Counted from the stretch's first letter, positions 44,098-54,619 are shown. The stretch is 64,000 nt of DNA from Atopsyche davidsoni (GCA_022113835.1 JAILWY010000028.1:6175001-6239000); one strand, 5' to 3'. A program made the numbers and translations. The notes: generated by a model not told the origin, from the letters alone.

Positions 44098-44150
44098 ATC
44101 CCTGAAGATGAACCCAGTACAGGTACCGAAACGTCAGAAACATCAATGAA
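44098..44150 (+). repeat. Dispersed CTGAAGATG stem-loop motif
   Basis: CCCTGAAGATGAACCCAG then ACAGGTACCGAAACGTCAG. Compared with 495, the stem bases changed (GAACCC..GGTACC), yet the outer words are preserved. Confidence 0.55.
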
Positions 44151-44534
44151 AAAAAGCATCAGTATTATTTTTAGTATTGAATTGAATAAATCGTGGTCTA
44201 AAAGTTTAATCCAATCTCCCACAGTGTGTCTAAAAAAAATAAAGTTGAATATTAAGTACGATAGATAAATAATCCCATTACTATATTGGAAGATATTATA
44301 TTTATAGGAAGACTCCATAACACTATGTCTAGGATGATCTCGAGGGGCGGTCAGATCAACACCCTTGTGATGTATGTTTCTACTGTGCTGCTTGCTCTAC
44401 TGCTAGGGTAACCATGCGAGCCACAGAATTTTTTTTTATTAATTAAAAAAATATTTAATAACTGAACTCAACTGATATCCAATTTTAATAAGCAAAGTTA
44501 TAAGAAACCTTCCCATTCTGTTGCTTGTGCATGG

Positions 44535-44760
44535 CTGCGATTGTGTACACTGAGCGTGCGTAGAGGATCGGTAATGGAGTAGTGTACTTGTAGGGATATG
44601 AGTATCAGATATAAACGCGAGAGCTTCGTAAGGAAAGAATTATATAATAATGCTATTGGGCAGCAGCAATACGTAGACGTTGAATATAAAACTGGGACCT
44701 ACTACACTGTTTTCCCATTAGAAAACCATGAAGCATAATGAGTATATGTTCAGTTAAATC
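44535..44760 (+). pseudogene. LINE tail block, 5' side of hAT insertion
   Basis: The order is AGAGGATCGGTAATGGAG, GAATTATATAATAATGC, TATTGGGCAGCAGCAATACG, then ATGAGTATATGTTCAGTTAAAT. It matches 17985-18285 and is cut at 44760 within the LSEMVANL codons. Confidence 0.7.
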
Positions 44761-45223
44761 AAAGGTTCCCAAACTATTTCGTCCCGTCGACCCCTTGTCG
44801 AGTTTTTCTGTTTTTGCTAATATTGAATTTTTGCAAATTCATCATCTTCAAACATATTTTTGACATCTGATATACAGGGTGCGCCATATTTTATGTCGGT
44901 ATGTAAACATTGAAATATTTTTTTTTTTTTTGTGAGAAGATTGACAACTGCACTGAAACCTTTTTCCATGTAGTATAAAGATGGAAAAGCTATCGAAAAC
45001 TTTCTTGCGATAGTCCATAATGCAAGATTAACAGCATTATCATGTAAGTGCATAGGTTCAATCTGTGTTCAATTATGACATTTACGGAATGTCTAAATTT
45101 TGGTGCTCGTAGACCCCCATTTACAGATCGTGGACCCCCAATTTAATTTTTCGCTATCATCGACCCCTTGCAGAGCAAAATCGACCCCTGGGGGGTCGAT
45201 ATTGACCCCTTTGGGAACCAGTG
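44761..45223. mobile_element. hAT-type MITE with perfect target duplication, nested
   Basis: It begins CAAAGGTTCCCAAACT and ends CCTTTGGGAACCAGTG, flanked by identical AGTTAAAT copies at 44753-44760 and 45224-45231. The 463-bp element has repeated TCGACCCC words near both ends and an AT-rich middle. Removing it rejoins the LINE tail (TTCAGTTAAAT + GGTCACCAACC), proving nested insertion. Confidence 0.93.
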
Positions 45224-45285
45224 AGTTAAATGGTCACCAACCACCTCAGAGGCACTTCACGAAGAAGAATAAGCATACAGCATAA
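45224..45285 (+). pseudogene. LINE tail, 3' side of hAT insertion
   Basis: AGTTAAATGGTCACCAACC and ACCTCAGAGGCACTTC complete the MVANL-stop tail, followed by GAAGAAGAATAAGC, the A-rich 3' end seen elsewhere. Confidence 0.7.
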
Positions 45286-45443
45286 CAAAGGGACACTATT
45301 GCCTTTATTTTAAGCGAATTCCAAACCGATGTCATTGGACCCCCAGAAGCCACAAAATATACGATTTTTAGCGCTTATCAATATATATATATATGAGAAT
45401 AGTTTTAAAAAATCGTGTTTTTTTTGCATGCCAATGCTGGAAT

Positions 45444-45501
45444 GCTAGTGCTGTTTTTTTAGTCGTAAAAGCTGTTTTACGGCTAAAAAAACATCACTAG
45501 C
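45444..45501. other. 58-nt near-perfect hairpin
   Basis: GCTAGTGCTGTTTTTTTAG and TCGTAAAA on the left pair with TTTTACGGC and TAAAAAAACATCACTAGC on the right. The arms are about 27 nt with two or three mismatches around a four-base loop. It could be a miRNA-like foldback or a tiny MITE; no family match within the window. Confidence 0.75.
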
Positions 45502-45589
45502 TTAGCTTAGATTAGTTTTCAGCTGTTTGGACCACGATTAAGAGTTCTTACGGTCACCCTACATAGAGAAGGAGCTGTGGCTATCTGTG

Positions 45590-45825
45590 TTATTTAATCA
45601 TCAGAGTGGCCCGAGCGGCACGCGAACCGACCCCCTGATTTACGAGTCATGCAGCATACCTGTGTTCTCCATTTCCATGATATTGGATAGTTTTGTGGCT
45701 GGAATATTTTTTTACAGCCCCCTTTCGAGTGGCGTCCATTCAGGCGGTCAAGGGTCCCGAAATAATACCAACCCCAAACCACACGCCCCTCAAACAATAA
45801 CCACAGGTAATAATTAAGTTTTAAG
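45590..45825 (-). mobile_element. Possible tRNA-Thr-like/SINE fragment
   Basis: On the minus strand GCATGACTCGTAAATCAGG resembles the anticodon arm of tRNA-Thr(CGU). GTCGGTTCGCGTGCC is a weak B-box. Acceptor stem and A-box are not convincing. Flanking sequence is moderately GC-rich with no coding signature. Confidence 0.35.
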
Positions 45826-46226
45826 TCAATCTATAAGACACAGTTTGAGTCGTAGTCAGAGTTTGTATTTATATCATAATATAGGTTAAATATTCTCAGG
45901 GTATAACGAGTTTATACGCAAGGCAGACAAACAATATCATAATTGAAAAAGTTAAATAACTCGGTTTGACAGACATCGCTTTGAACAACAAAGCGATCTG
46001 GAAATACAGAAATACCAGGAGAATCATTAGAAACATGTCACAAGTCATGACGCGGTGAAATGCTTTGCCACGGTCACTGCCAATTAATCACAATTTATTT
46101 TACCTTCATGATAAAATACTGAAATATGCTGAAAATGTTTCAGTTACACGCTGAACACGTTATTTTACTTTGTGTCGTGTTTTGACTATTCACTTACGGG
46201 TGTTTTGGTAACGGTCGAAGTAAACG
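45826..46226. other. No feature recognised
   Basis: AT-rich, ordinary. Confidence 0.4.
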
Positions 46227-46228
46227 TA

Positions 46229-47353
46229 CGAGGGCGGTTCGATAAGTACTCAGCCTCACCGCTCGATGGTGCTAATATCGATTAGTACATTCTTGTAGAC
46301 GGCTACTGTTAAAATTTCAGCCGAATCGGACTCGTAGTTTTGTTTTGAAGCGAAAGCGGACGTGTACGCGTATTTAGAAAAATGGAAAAACAGCAATATC
46401 GGTCGGTGATTCGATTCTTGTTTTTGGAAATAAAATCGCGCACCGAAATCAAATAGCGCTTGGATGCTGTGTACTATGACTCTTCTCCTTCGATGGCGAC
46501 CGTCAAAAATTGGTTTAACGTGGTCGCACGTCGGTTTTTGATGAGCCACGCCCAGGTGCCCCGAAAATGGCTACCACGGAGGATAACGTGACAAAAATCC
46601 ACGATCTCGTATAAGCAGACCGTCGATTGAAGGTGCGCGAGATAGCTGTAACAGTAGGCATTTCAAAATACCGCGTGGGTCATATCCTGCATGAAATTTT
46701 GGGCGCAATGGGTGCCGCGTTTGCTCACTCCGGACAACAAGCGCAACCGTGAGACCACTTCGGAGCAGTGTTTGACGCTGTTTAAGCGCAATCCGAAGGA
46801 GTTTCTGCATCGTTTCGTGACCGTCGACGAAACATGGATCCACTGGTACACACCAGAGACCAAGGAACAGTCGAAACAGTGGACTTCACCCGACGAACGT
46901 GCTCCGAAGAAGTCGAACACTGTCCTATCTGCCGGAAAGGTGATGGCCACCGTTTTCTGGGATTCACAAGGTGTGATCTACATTGACTACCTGGAGAAGG
47001 GCAAAACGGTCACAGGGCTCTACTATGCCGAATTATTGAGCCGATTCGACGCCGAATTGCAGAAAAAACCAAATTGCTCGAATTGCACTACGAACTGCTC
47101 CCCCATCCACCGTATTCTCCAGATTTGGCCCCGTGCGTTTTTTTTTTTGTTTTCAAACATGAAAAGGTCACTCGCCGGGCAGAAATTTAAGTCGAATGAG
47201 GAGGTCATCGCCGCCACGGAGGCCTACTTTGCAGACCTCGAAAAAACGTATTTTTCAGATGGTTTTAAGTTGGAGCATCGCTGGGTCAAGTGTATCGAGC
47301 TAAAAGGAGACTATTTTGAGAAATAAATCGCTTAAGTACTTATCGGACCGCCT
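46229..47353 (+). mobile_element. irritans-type mariner, internally deleted, with 211-residue frame
   Basis: The left end CGAGGGCGGTTCGATAAG follows TA. The right end stops at CTTATCGGACCGCC and then diverges. The N-terminal part (QQYRSVIRFLFLE.., KNWFN) has stops. A frame at 46691-47326 runs 211 residues: WVPRLLTPDNK, the first Asp VDETWIHWYTPE, VIYIDYLEKGKTV, then after DAELQKK a deletion of about 77 bp. The deletion removes the second Asp (HHDNAPAH). The frame is shifted through the third-Asp region and then restored by the T-run length, so the C-terminal AGQKFKSNEEVIAATEAY reads normally. Not catalytic. Confidence 0.94.
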
Positions 47354-47756
47354 GCTGCAGTCATTTCAAAACTGAATTCAATTACGAAACTCATAATACT
47401 GAAGTTTTTTATTTTTTTTTATATTTTGTAGTTATCAGAGTTATTCAAAAACAGCGGGATACTGTTGTAATGAAAAAACCCTGCTCGTACATAAATTAAC
47501 AGGAGACGCGGGGGGTGGGTCGGAAGAAGCCTCCGTGGCGTGCCTGGCCGGGCTAATTGCTCCTAATATTTCACCTCCCCGAAGTCAGTTTCAATTTGCA
47601 GAGGGTAGCATCATCCCCCGACCCCAGGTACGTGTCCCGGGGGTCGCAATGAGCTGCTCCAAAACTATCCCTCCCGACTCAGAACTTAGCCTCGTGTCGA
47701 TTATTCCTTTGCAACTCCACTGAAACGCAGTTTTGACTGAGACTTAAATATATACA
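47354..47756. other. No gene recognised
   Basis: AT-rich, then a GC-rich 47500-47720 stretch with a 62-residue frame lacking motifs. Confidence 0.35.
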
Positions 47757-48140
47757 TATGTAAATTTTTTGATTAAACGTCAGATGCGCATTTATTACCC
47801 ATTACGGGTTTATTATATTACGTATATCAATCAAAAAATCGACATACGTATATGATGGTGCGCGTCTTGGCTAAATTAATATATTTTAAAAATAATATCC
47901 AGATGTCACTTGTTACTTTGTTCAAAAAGTCCAGTGCTTGCAAATCACTAAATATTGGTTGGCCTGGGCACATTGGTTCATATGTAGAGTATGATTCGTT
48001 AGTACAAGGGTAAGTACACCGGTCATGTAAGCCAGGGGATGTGGGTTCAAATCCCACACAAATCACGATGATATTTTACTGAGAGTTTCTTTAAATCATC
48101 TTCTATATATGAACTAATGTGCCTAATCATATTAGTAATA
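47757..48140 (+). mobile_element. tRNA-Thr-derived SINE, copy 2 (best preserved)
   Basis: From ACGTCAGATGCGCATTTATT through TTACCCATTACGGGTTTATT and CTTGGCTAAATTAATATATT to the tRNA-like region 47992-48066 (GATTCGTTAGTAC..CACCGGTCATGTAAGCC..GTGGGTTCAAATCCCAC..AAATCAC). It ends with the tail TTACTGAGAGTTTCTTTAA and GTGCCTAATCATATTAG. The tRNA part lies in the middle rather than at the very 5' end, so either the 5' segment is a second module or the element is a SINE dimer/chimera. Same layout in copy 4. Confidence 0.85.
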
Positions 48141-48155
48141 ACTTAAATATATCAT

Positions 48156-48334
48156 AATTATAATGATAAAAGTATTATATTTTGTCTGACTAGGTCATCA
48201 TCAGATGCATAACTAAACTTTAGTTATGCATCTGATGATGACCTTGTCTATTTGGTCGAAACTAGTCGTGCAAAAAATATAATAAACTCAAAGTGAAGAC
48301 AAAATACAAAGCTACTTTTATCATTATAATAATG
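48156..48334. mobile_element. Foldback element with hammerhead-like motif
   Basis: Outer arms: TAATTATAATGATAAAAGTA (about 48156) and TACTTTTATCATTATAATAA (to 48334). At the centre is a perfect 26-bp inverted repeat with a one-base loop (48192-48217 / 48219-48244). The right arm continues into the fuller sequence TTGTCTATTTGGTCGAAAC, which the left arm lacks. So the left arm is a deleted inverted copy of the right. Words are shared with 58747-59107 (AATAAACTCAAAGTGAAGA). Confidence 0.85.
48228..48271 (+). ncRNA. Hammerhead-ribozyme-like motif, copy 1
   Basis: Helix I GCAT/GTGC (with one U-G pair), core CTGATGA, an extra T, helix II GACC/GGTC around a ten-base loop, then GAAA. Helix III is two pairs (A-U, C-G) around TA, then the GTC cleavage triplet. 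This is the order of a minimal type I hammerhead. The extra base between CTGATGA and helix II is non-canonical, so activity is uncertain. Confidence 0.5.
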
Positions 48335-48470
48335 GATCTTCACCAATCAAATGCCATGTCCCTCAACAAGCTTAAATATATCAATGCACTGAATTATATC
48401 ACCTCACATAGATGGCGCTAACGACACGTGTATTCGACATACATGTCTAAACTTGTATATTTTTTTATAT

Positions 48471-48665
48471 AGGGTGTCCAAAAAGAGTAATTTTCGGCTT
48501 GTTATTTTTATTTTGACGCTAGTTTTGAGAGTGGATTTTTTTATTATTGCAAGTATAATCGCAATAAAAATATTCGACTCATTGGAGCTTTTTATGAATG
48601 GCCTGCTACGAGGGCATGCGATGTACTAAATTATATATATTTATAGGGTTTTGTATTGATATTAA
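48471..48665 (+). mobile_element. Tc-type 5' end fragment
   Basis: TATAGGGTGTCCAAAAAGAG begins like the ends of the elements at 33730 and 48730 but continues differently (TAATTTTCGGCTTG). It may be the 5' end of a related element. No right end or transposase found. Confidence 0.4.
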
Positions 48666-48729
48666 GAGCCAAGGATCTTACCCTACGTCGTAAACGAAAA
48701 AAAACAGTGGCATGCCTCTTAGTTATATA

Positions 48730-49267
48730 GGTGTCCAAAGAGAGTATCGGGTGAGTGGGAATAGTGACCGTTATTGCGATATGCTGCGAAAATTTTTGGG
48801 CCCAGGGTTGCAGGAGTTTCAAGGTTTCAACTCAAGAACGTGGTTCCAACAAGATGGGACCACTTGCCATACATCCGATCAATCAATTGAAGCTGTTAAC
48901 GAATTATTCCCTAATAAGGTCATTTCACGTAGAGGTAACATCAAGAAGCCCCGACCTTAGCCCTCTTGACTATTTCGTATGGGTATACCTTAAAAGTAGC
49001 GTTTATGAGAATAATCCGATGAACCTAACGGAATTGAAACAAAGCATCAGGTCAGAAATGACAGCAATATCGAGGACTATGTGTCAGCGTGTTATCAGCA
49101 ATCTTCGTTCCAGATTAGCAGTAACGGTCACCGTTTGGATAATATCATCTTTTAGAAATAATTTTCCGTTTTGTAGTCTTGTAATCAACAATAAAAAAAA
49201 TACTTGAATACTAAGTAATTTTTGTTTTACTGAACTAACAAATACCCGATACTCTCTTTGGACACAC
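48730..49267 (+). mobile_element. Internally deleted Tc1/mariner-superfamily element, copy 2
   Basis: The ends are GGTGTCCAAAGAGAGTATCG after TA and ACTCTCTTTGGACACAC before TA. It encodes TWFQQDGTTCHTSDQSIEA (second Asp) and, in another frame, SPDLSPLDYFVWVYLKSS (third Asp), like copy 1 at 33730. The start GGGAATAGTGACCGTTATT is fuller than in copy 1. Same internal deletion, so both descend from one deleted element or by segmental duplication. Confidence 0.88.
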
Positions 49268-49590
49268 TACTTTTAGCTTTAGTCGACAGTTTCGTTTCGA
49301 CGTTTCGGAAAGAAGTCAATGCTCTGCATTTGGTGGAACTGGAAATAAATCGTATCGCTACTAACAATAACTGATCAATCCGAAGCATGCATTTCTCGAA
49401 AAATAATATATATTGAATAGATATTGCAAAACGTTGAAATGGGATCTGACAACACCACCAGACAAGGCCCCATTCAATTATCACTCGGTCCGGTCGATGT
49501 TTGCATGACTTGGCTGGGCTACACTTGCCCAATTTTGAAGATCGCCAGAGAGATGGCAAAAATGTATGAACGATACATTGAATAAACCTA
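49268..49590 (+). pseudogene. Mariner transposase fragment
   Basis: Directly after the Tc element: TTCGGAAAGAAGTCAATGC, ATTTGGTGGAAC (degraded CIWWD), then AAACGTTGAAATGGGATCTG (KTLKWDL), DKAPFNYHSVRSMF and a WQKCMNDT-like C-terminus. The junction to the Tc end is the same as in the 34.2-35.0 kb array. Frameshifted and dead. Confidence 0.75.
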
Positions 49591-50062
49591 ATAAATTATC
49601 AATTTTTTGTTGATCAAAAAAACACCGAAACTCAGTGGCGAACTTAGTGTAGAGAGCTTTTTTGAAGCTTTTATGTGGTATTTACAGCTTTTGGCTTGTG
49701 TGGACACACACACGCAAGATCGATCATTAGAGTATTTTTGGGTTTCCTTGGAAACACGTGAAACACATCACGTTTTTGTCACTCCTTCCAGCCTGTCGCT
49801 CCCGACTCCTTCGTGGAATACGTCACACGACAAACAGGAAACTTCAGCTTTTCAGGAGAGACCAATATCAATTAAGCCCCATGAATGTTTTATCACATTC
49901 AAGTGTACAATTCGGCATTCATAAATAACAACCCCTTAATTATTCATACACACTTTAGTAAATAAAATATGTACACTGACATTTTCACTTTCTTGAACAA
50001 CTAACATATTATAATTGAATTTCGCAAAGTGAAATATTCTTTTACTCCTGAAAAAAAATACT
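49591..50062. other. No gene recognised
   Basis: The 105-residue frame at 49607-49924 has no family motif; flanks are AT-rich. Confidence 0.35.
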
Positions 50063-50600
50063 AGCCTTAAGGGTCTAGGTCTCATAATCGAGTTTTTTTG
50101 ATCATTTTCTAGTCCGTTTTGCGAAAAATCGACTGCACCAATTAAAAATATTTAAATGCAAAAAGTTTGATACATTCCTTCTTCCGAACACAATATATTT
50201 TTATTTCTTATAAATTTATTATTAATATGATAAATATGTGTTTTTCCGATTGAAGTGTAGGAATTTGGAGATTCGTCATGTCCCTGTTCTAAGAGTCCTA
50301 AACATTTAAAAGTATTTTTTTCAATTGGAATTAAAAAATTAAATATAAACCATGTGCGTCTTATTAATTTAAAAATTTAAAAAAAAAAAAATCTTTAATA
50401 AACTTTGGTTTTGAAAAATCGTCATTTTATCCAATTTTTCAACATCTTCAAGATTTTATTTTACCCTGAAAATGGACGTTAATTACTTAAATAATAAAAA
50501 ATATAATTTATAGTTTTTTCAATACTATGTAAAAAAAATCAACTTTCGATATAGAAAAATAAAGTGACAATTAAATTAATTAAATGACACGATTTCGCCA
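50063..50600 (+). repeat. Family X interspersed repeat, copy E
   Basis: Runs from CTTAAGGGTCTAGGTCTC to GACACGATTTCGCCA, with core words nearly identical to copies A, D and G. It is cut at CGCCA like copy A; the longer GGTAAAACGGTCC end is missing. Confidence 0.88.
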
Positions 50601-50610
50601 TTTAATGGAC

Positions 50611-50642
50611 TGCCTCTGGTGTCCGGTTAGACACCAGAGGCA
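50611..50642. other. Perfect 13-bp hairpin at the edge of family X
   Basis: TGCCTCTGGTGTC (50611-50623) and GACACCAGAGGCA (50630-50642) pair perfectly around CGGTTA. It lies ten bases after copy E. Could be a terminal hairpin of another insertion; no rule-matching Helitron end could be established. Confidence 0.85.
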
Positions 50643-51380
50643 ATTAAAAGGCTGAGAGCAACTGCCTTAATATATATTTAACATATACATTATAGCATTT
50701 AATTGAATCAAAAAATATATATATATATCCAAATTTAAGATTAACAAACTTATGGTTGCTTAATCGTTTAAGCAAAAAATCACTTGTGCTTATAAAACAC
50801 AAAAAACTTGTATGAATAAATGATGCGAATTTATTGAGTATTACGCATAGTTGTGTTTAAAAATATAACTAAAAAGGTTGTCGGTTGTGTTGCTGCGTGT
50901 GTAGACAGCTTGAATAATATATCAGTGCTCGCATGATGAGACAATTACACAGGTAATCAAGCCGGAGGCAAAAAATATATCAAGCAATAAAAAAAAACAC
51001 AGCCGAACCGAGGTTCTTTGAGTGTTTAAGGTGGGTTTGTAATAAAAAGATGGAAGGAGAGAAATTTATGCCTAGACTGTATAAAGAGAAGACAAGGTAT
51101 ATGTCCCCATAATTAATTAATTAATTAGTTATCACATAAGACATAGGCTATTTGACACTATGCGTAAGCAATAAAACCTCCAAAGCAAAAATTGATTTAG
51201 AAACTCCTTGAGAACTTATTTAATACATATTTTTTTTTTCATGAAAGATGATTTATGTGACGAGCTTTTTAATATTGTAAAGTTAAAATATATTACTCGA
51301 TTTCACGCTTATTATCAAAGCCTGAAGATGCCAACAAAAATAAAAGGACAAGGCGAAAACATTTTATCAAAGTTTTATTC
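50643..51380. other. No feature recognised
   Basis: AT-rich. The 75-residue frame that enters the hammerhead-like motif has no protein motif. Confidence 0.4.
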
Positions 51381-51381
51381 T

Positions 51382-51424
51382 GCATCTGATGATGGACAAG
51401 TCTGTTGGTCGAAACCGGTCATGC
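51382..51424 (+). ncRNA. Hammerhead-ribozyme-like motif, copy 2
   Basis: GCATCTGATGATGGACAAG followed by TCTGTTGGTCGAAACCGG and TCATGC. Helix I GCAT/ATGC is intact, and helix III is kept as A-U, C-G with loop CG instead of TA. Helix II is weakened (GGAC against GGTC). Downstream AATAAACTCAATGTGATG and AAAAAGTTACCCGTATC match the terminal region of the 58747 element. Confidence 0.45.
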
Positions 51425-51884
51425 TAAAACTATAATAAACTCAATGTGATGAAAGAATAAAAAGTTACCCGTATCATTAAAATAAATAATTTAAACATCA
51501 CTCAACATTTATTTTGATAAAATATCAAAATTGAACTCCACCGAGTACTTTGTGTCAAAAAATATGTATTCAAAGGCTTTTGAAGTGGACAATTATAAAA
51601 GCGTTTTAAATGTTGCCGGTCTGGTTTTTACAGTGCTTGTCGAAGCAGACAGCCGAGGGTAGATTCCACCCCAGATAAGGCTCTACTCGGGCAGGTAGAA
51701 AGGCACAATCGCAGGTATCCATGTGGTATTGTTTTTTCTCTCCGATTTGTCGGCCCGTGGAATTGTTGCTCGCTAATGGGAAAATCAATATCTCGAACGT
51801 TAATTTTTTTTTTCTATACACACAGCACGAAGTTGCGATCATTTTTTGAGCTATCGCGTTCTAACGGGTATAATACTCAAGTGG
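51425..51884. other. Foldback-family end, then no feature
   Basis: 51430-51485 is the terminal sequence of the foldback family. The rest has no signature; the 78-residue reverse frame at 51606-51842 is cysteine-containing but unrecognised. Confidence 0.4.
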
Positions 51885-52075
51885 CGTGCGTCGATTGCGA
51901 AATCAAGGCAAGCAGCTTCGTAAATCACGCAATTTACTTGTTATGCAATAAATATCATTTTGTGTGTAAAAATTCAATGAAATTTACTCCAAAAGTAATA
52001 AATAGTATTATTCTATCAAAGTTTACGGCGAGTTTTGAATCACACTGTATAAATCGTCGAAGCCCGCAATATTAA
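51885..52075. mobile_element. Possible MITE remnant of the CAGTGGCGTGC family
   Basis: AGTGGCGTGCGTCGATTGCG and AAATCAAGGCAAGCAGC match the 38292 and 63611 copies. The opposite end is not found, so it is truncated or decayed. Confidence 0.45.
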
Positions 52076-54303
52076 TGCGAGTACTAAAAAAAAAACCATT
52101 GATTATTTTTTGATGCATTTTTAATGTGTTTCAGAAGTAATATCTCCCTATAAGCCTAGTAATTTATAAAATTACCAGAATACGCACAACGATGAAATTA
52201 ATAATTATTTTTTTTTGTTATATAATATATTCGCCGTATTTTTTTCCGTTTTTTACCATCACGAGTGTGGCCACATATAAATGTTGCGTCTTATATGAAC
52301 GTATCTTCGTGTTGTAAATACACGTCCTACCTAGACGACGCTGTCCACAGAAAAGGCCCAGGATTTTATTACTTGTTAAATCTGTATGCAAGTGTATTGA
52401 GAACCGTTTTAAATTTGTATGAAAGTGCGTGCGTTGTTGTAATTTTTTTTTTTTTTTTTGGTTGTTTGCGTGAAGATGTTTTCTGTTGAAATTGGCGTCG
52501 CAGTACAAGCTTAGGGGGTTTGGTTAGATCGAACACGGCGCGTAGATTGAAACTTCCCAGATTGGGCATGTCGGACACGCTGGGTAGAAAAAAAAAACCA
52601 TGAAACAAGGGTGGACACGGGGTTGACAATTAAATACAAGGGTCTGACACCCCCGCAAGCCGGTATTGTCTTACTCCCATACAAACATTCCCACAGTTTT
52701 TTACAGCCTGTTCAAGGATTTTGAGAATGTAGATTTTATAAATCGGTGCTTAAAATGTATATGAACACATTTAAATTCATGTTTTTTTTGCTTTTAAGTG
52801 ACTCGAACCTTTAATATAGCTAATTTCAATTTTACATATAACCAATCTTAGATAGTTCGTTACGTGATTACAGTAATTCTAAGCTTCTAAGTATCATATA
52901 AAATCCTTGAAAAACGAAAGCGTTTGACTATTAATATTTGTCGTTCGATCGTAGAGTATTACAAAATAAACCAGTCTGCCGTGAATGAATACCCGAATAC
53001 GAACAAGATCAGGGTCATGTTTTTATTTCTCATAAAAGTATATAAATATACAAAAACAGCTTTTTGAAGTGTGTACCATAAAAAATCCAGTTGATTTAAA
53101 TTTTAATATTTTATTTAATATTCAAATAAAAATATGACCATTTTATAAATTGACAAACTTTATTACAACGTTTTTAATATTTAAATTTAATAAAAGTAGC
53201 TCAAAAGGCGATAAAATGTTTTTACGAATCATGTTGAGGGATTCGCGTATTCTTTCAGCAGCTCGGTTGTTTCATTGAGTATCACAAATTAAACCGAGCC
53301 GATAAACACTGTATATCAAAAATATATATTTTTTTTATATTTTATTTGAATGAGGTTTAGTTTTGAACGGGTCGTGACTCTACCTTGACCGTACCTGCAG
53401 TGTATATCGGGCGGATTATTAGAAGGAATGTAATTAAGCGCAGGTGTATCGACTCCCCGCTGTTTTTGGGATAAGATGTTCAAACTATTTATACAAATAT
53501 ATACACATTAGTTCTGTATATTTTAAAATATCTTTAAATACTTTTACGGCCTGTTAAAAAAAAAAAAAAAACTTATAAATATACTTTTAAACTTTTTTTA
53601 TAATTCTTCATGAAAACGGTTATTATTTTAAGCTTGCACACTGTGCATTATAATATACAAAGAAAACGATTTTTTTTTCTAATAGCGTACATGTTTGGGT
53701 AAACGCTAAATAAAAATATCTTAACGGCTAGAAGATTACGATTTTTTTTTAGTATTAGCCTTGAAAAGGAGAATACGTTGTATTAAAAATAATACAGTGA
53801 ATTGAGTGAGGATGCTTTTTACTTGTAATAGAATATTGAATAAAAAATAAAACGTTTTATCTTAGACCTAGGACATATTTTTACGATGTTTACGCTTGTG
53901 TTTTGAACGTGGCTGGCACACATCGCATCTGTTTGTATTATTTTTTTAAGGCTTTAGGAGGGTATGTAGATAAAATATGGCTGTGTGAAGGGACGGTATG
54001 GTTTTACGACATGTCAGTTAGGCGGCATCGTAAAAAAGACATAACACACGATAACTCCTAAGTTTTTTAAAAATATTTCTTTATACATAAATAGACATGG
54101 AAAACTTTGAATATACGTTCAAAATAAAAATAAATATCAACAATGTGTTTAATAATAATAATAAAGATGTGTGATACGCTATTATCAATGTGTCTAAAAA
54201 TAACTATACTAGAAATATATATAATTATTTTTTTTGTTTATGTATAAATAATACGTAATGAAGCTGTGTTTTACTCGATTACCTAAAAAATATTCTATAA
54301 ATG
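52076..54303. other. Long AT-rich gene-free stretch
   Basis: About 2.2 kb without a recognised repeat or gene. Frames of 60-96 residues around 52200-52630 overlap on both strands through T/A runs and are not credible. No array structure seen. Confidence 0.45.
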
Positions 54304-54327
54304 AAAAGTCCTTACAAAGGACTTTTT
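54304..54327. other. Short perfect hairpin followed by T run
   Basis: AAAAGTCCTT and AAGGACTTTT pair around ACA, followed by TTTTG. It is terminator-like in shape, but no transcript is evident on either side. Confidence 0.6.
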
Positions 54328-54619
54328 TTGTAGAAAGGCAACTTGATAATTAATTTTAAAAAACACAATGAATATACAGTGCATAAAATATTTTTACTCA
54401 AATGAAGCATTTTTTGTACTGTTTTTGATTGCTGAAATAAAAAATGAAAGAACTTCGAGTGTACAGTGTGTTTAAAAAACTCGTACCGCATTATACAATC
54501 ATTCGCTGAAACGAGTCGAGGGTGTTAAAAAAAAAAGCGAAAAACACGAAAAAAAATTATTTTATATATATATTTATATATTGTTTTGAACAGGAGTAAT
54601 AAATTTTAATGTCCTGCTC

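Noticed and set aside
54304..54327. Bacterial-type transcription terminator
   Set aside because: Shape fits, but the window is eukaryotic and no gene lies upstream on either strand.
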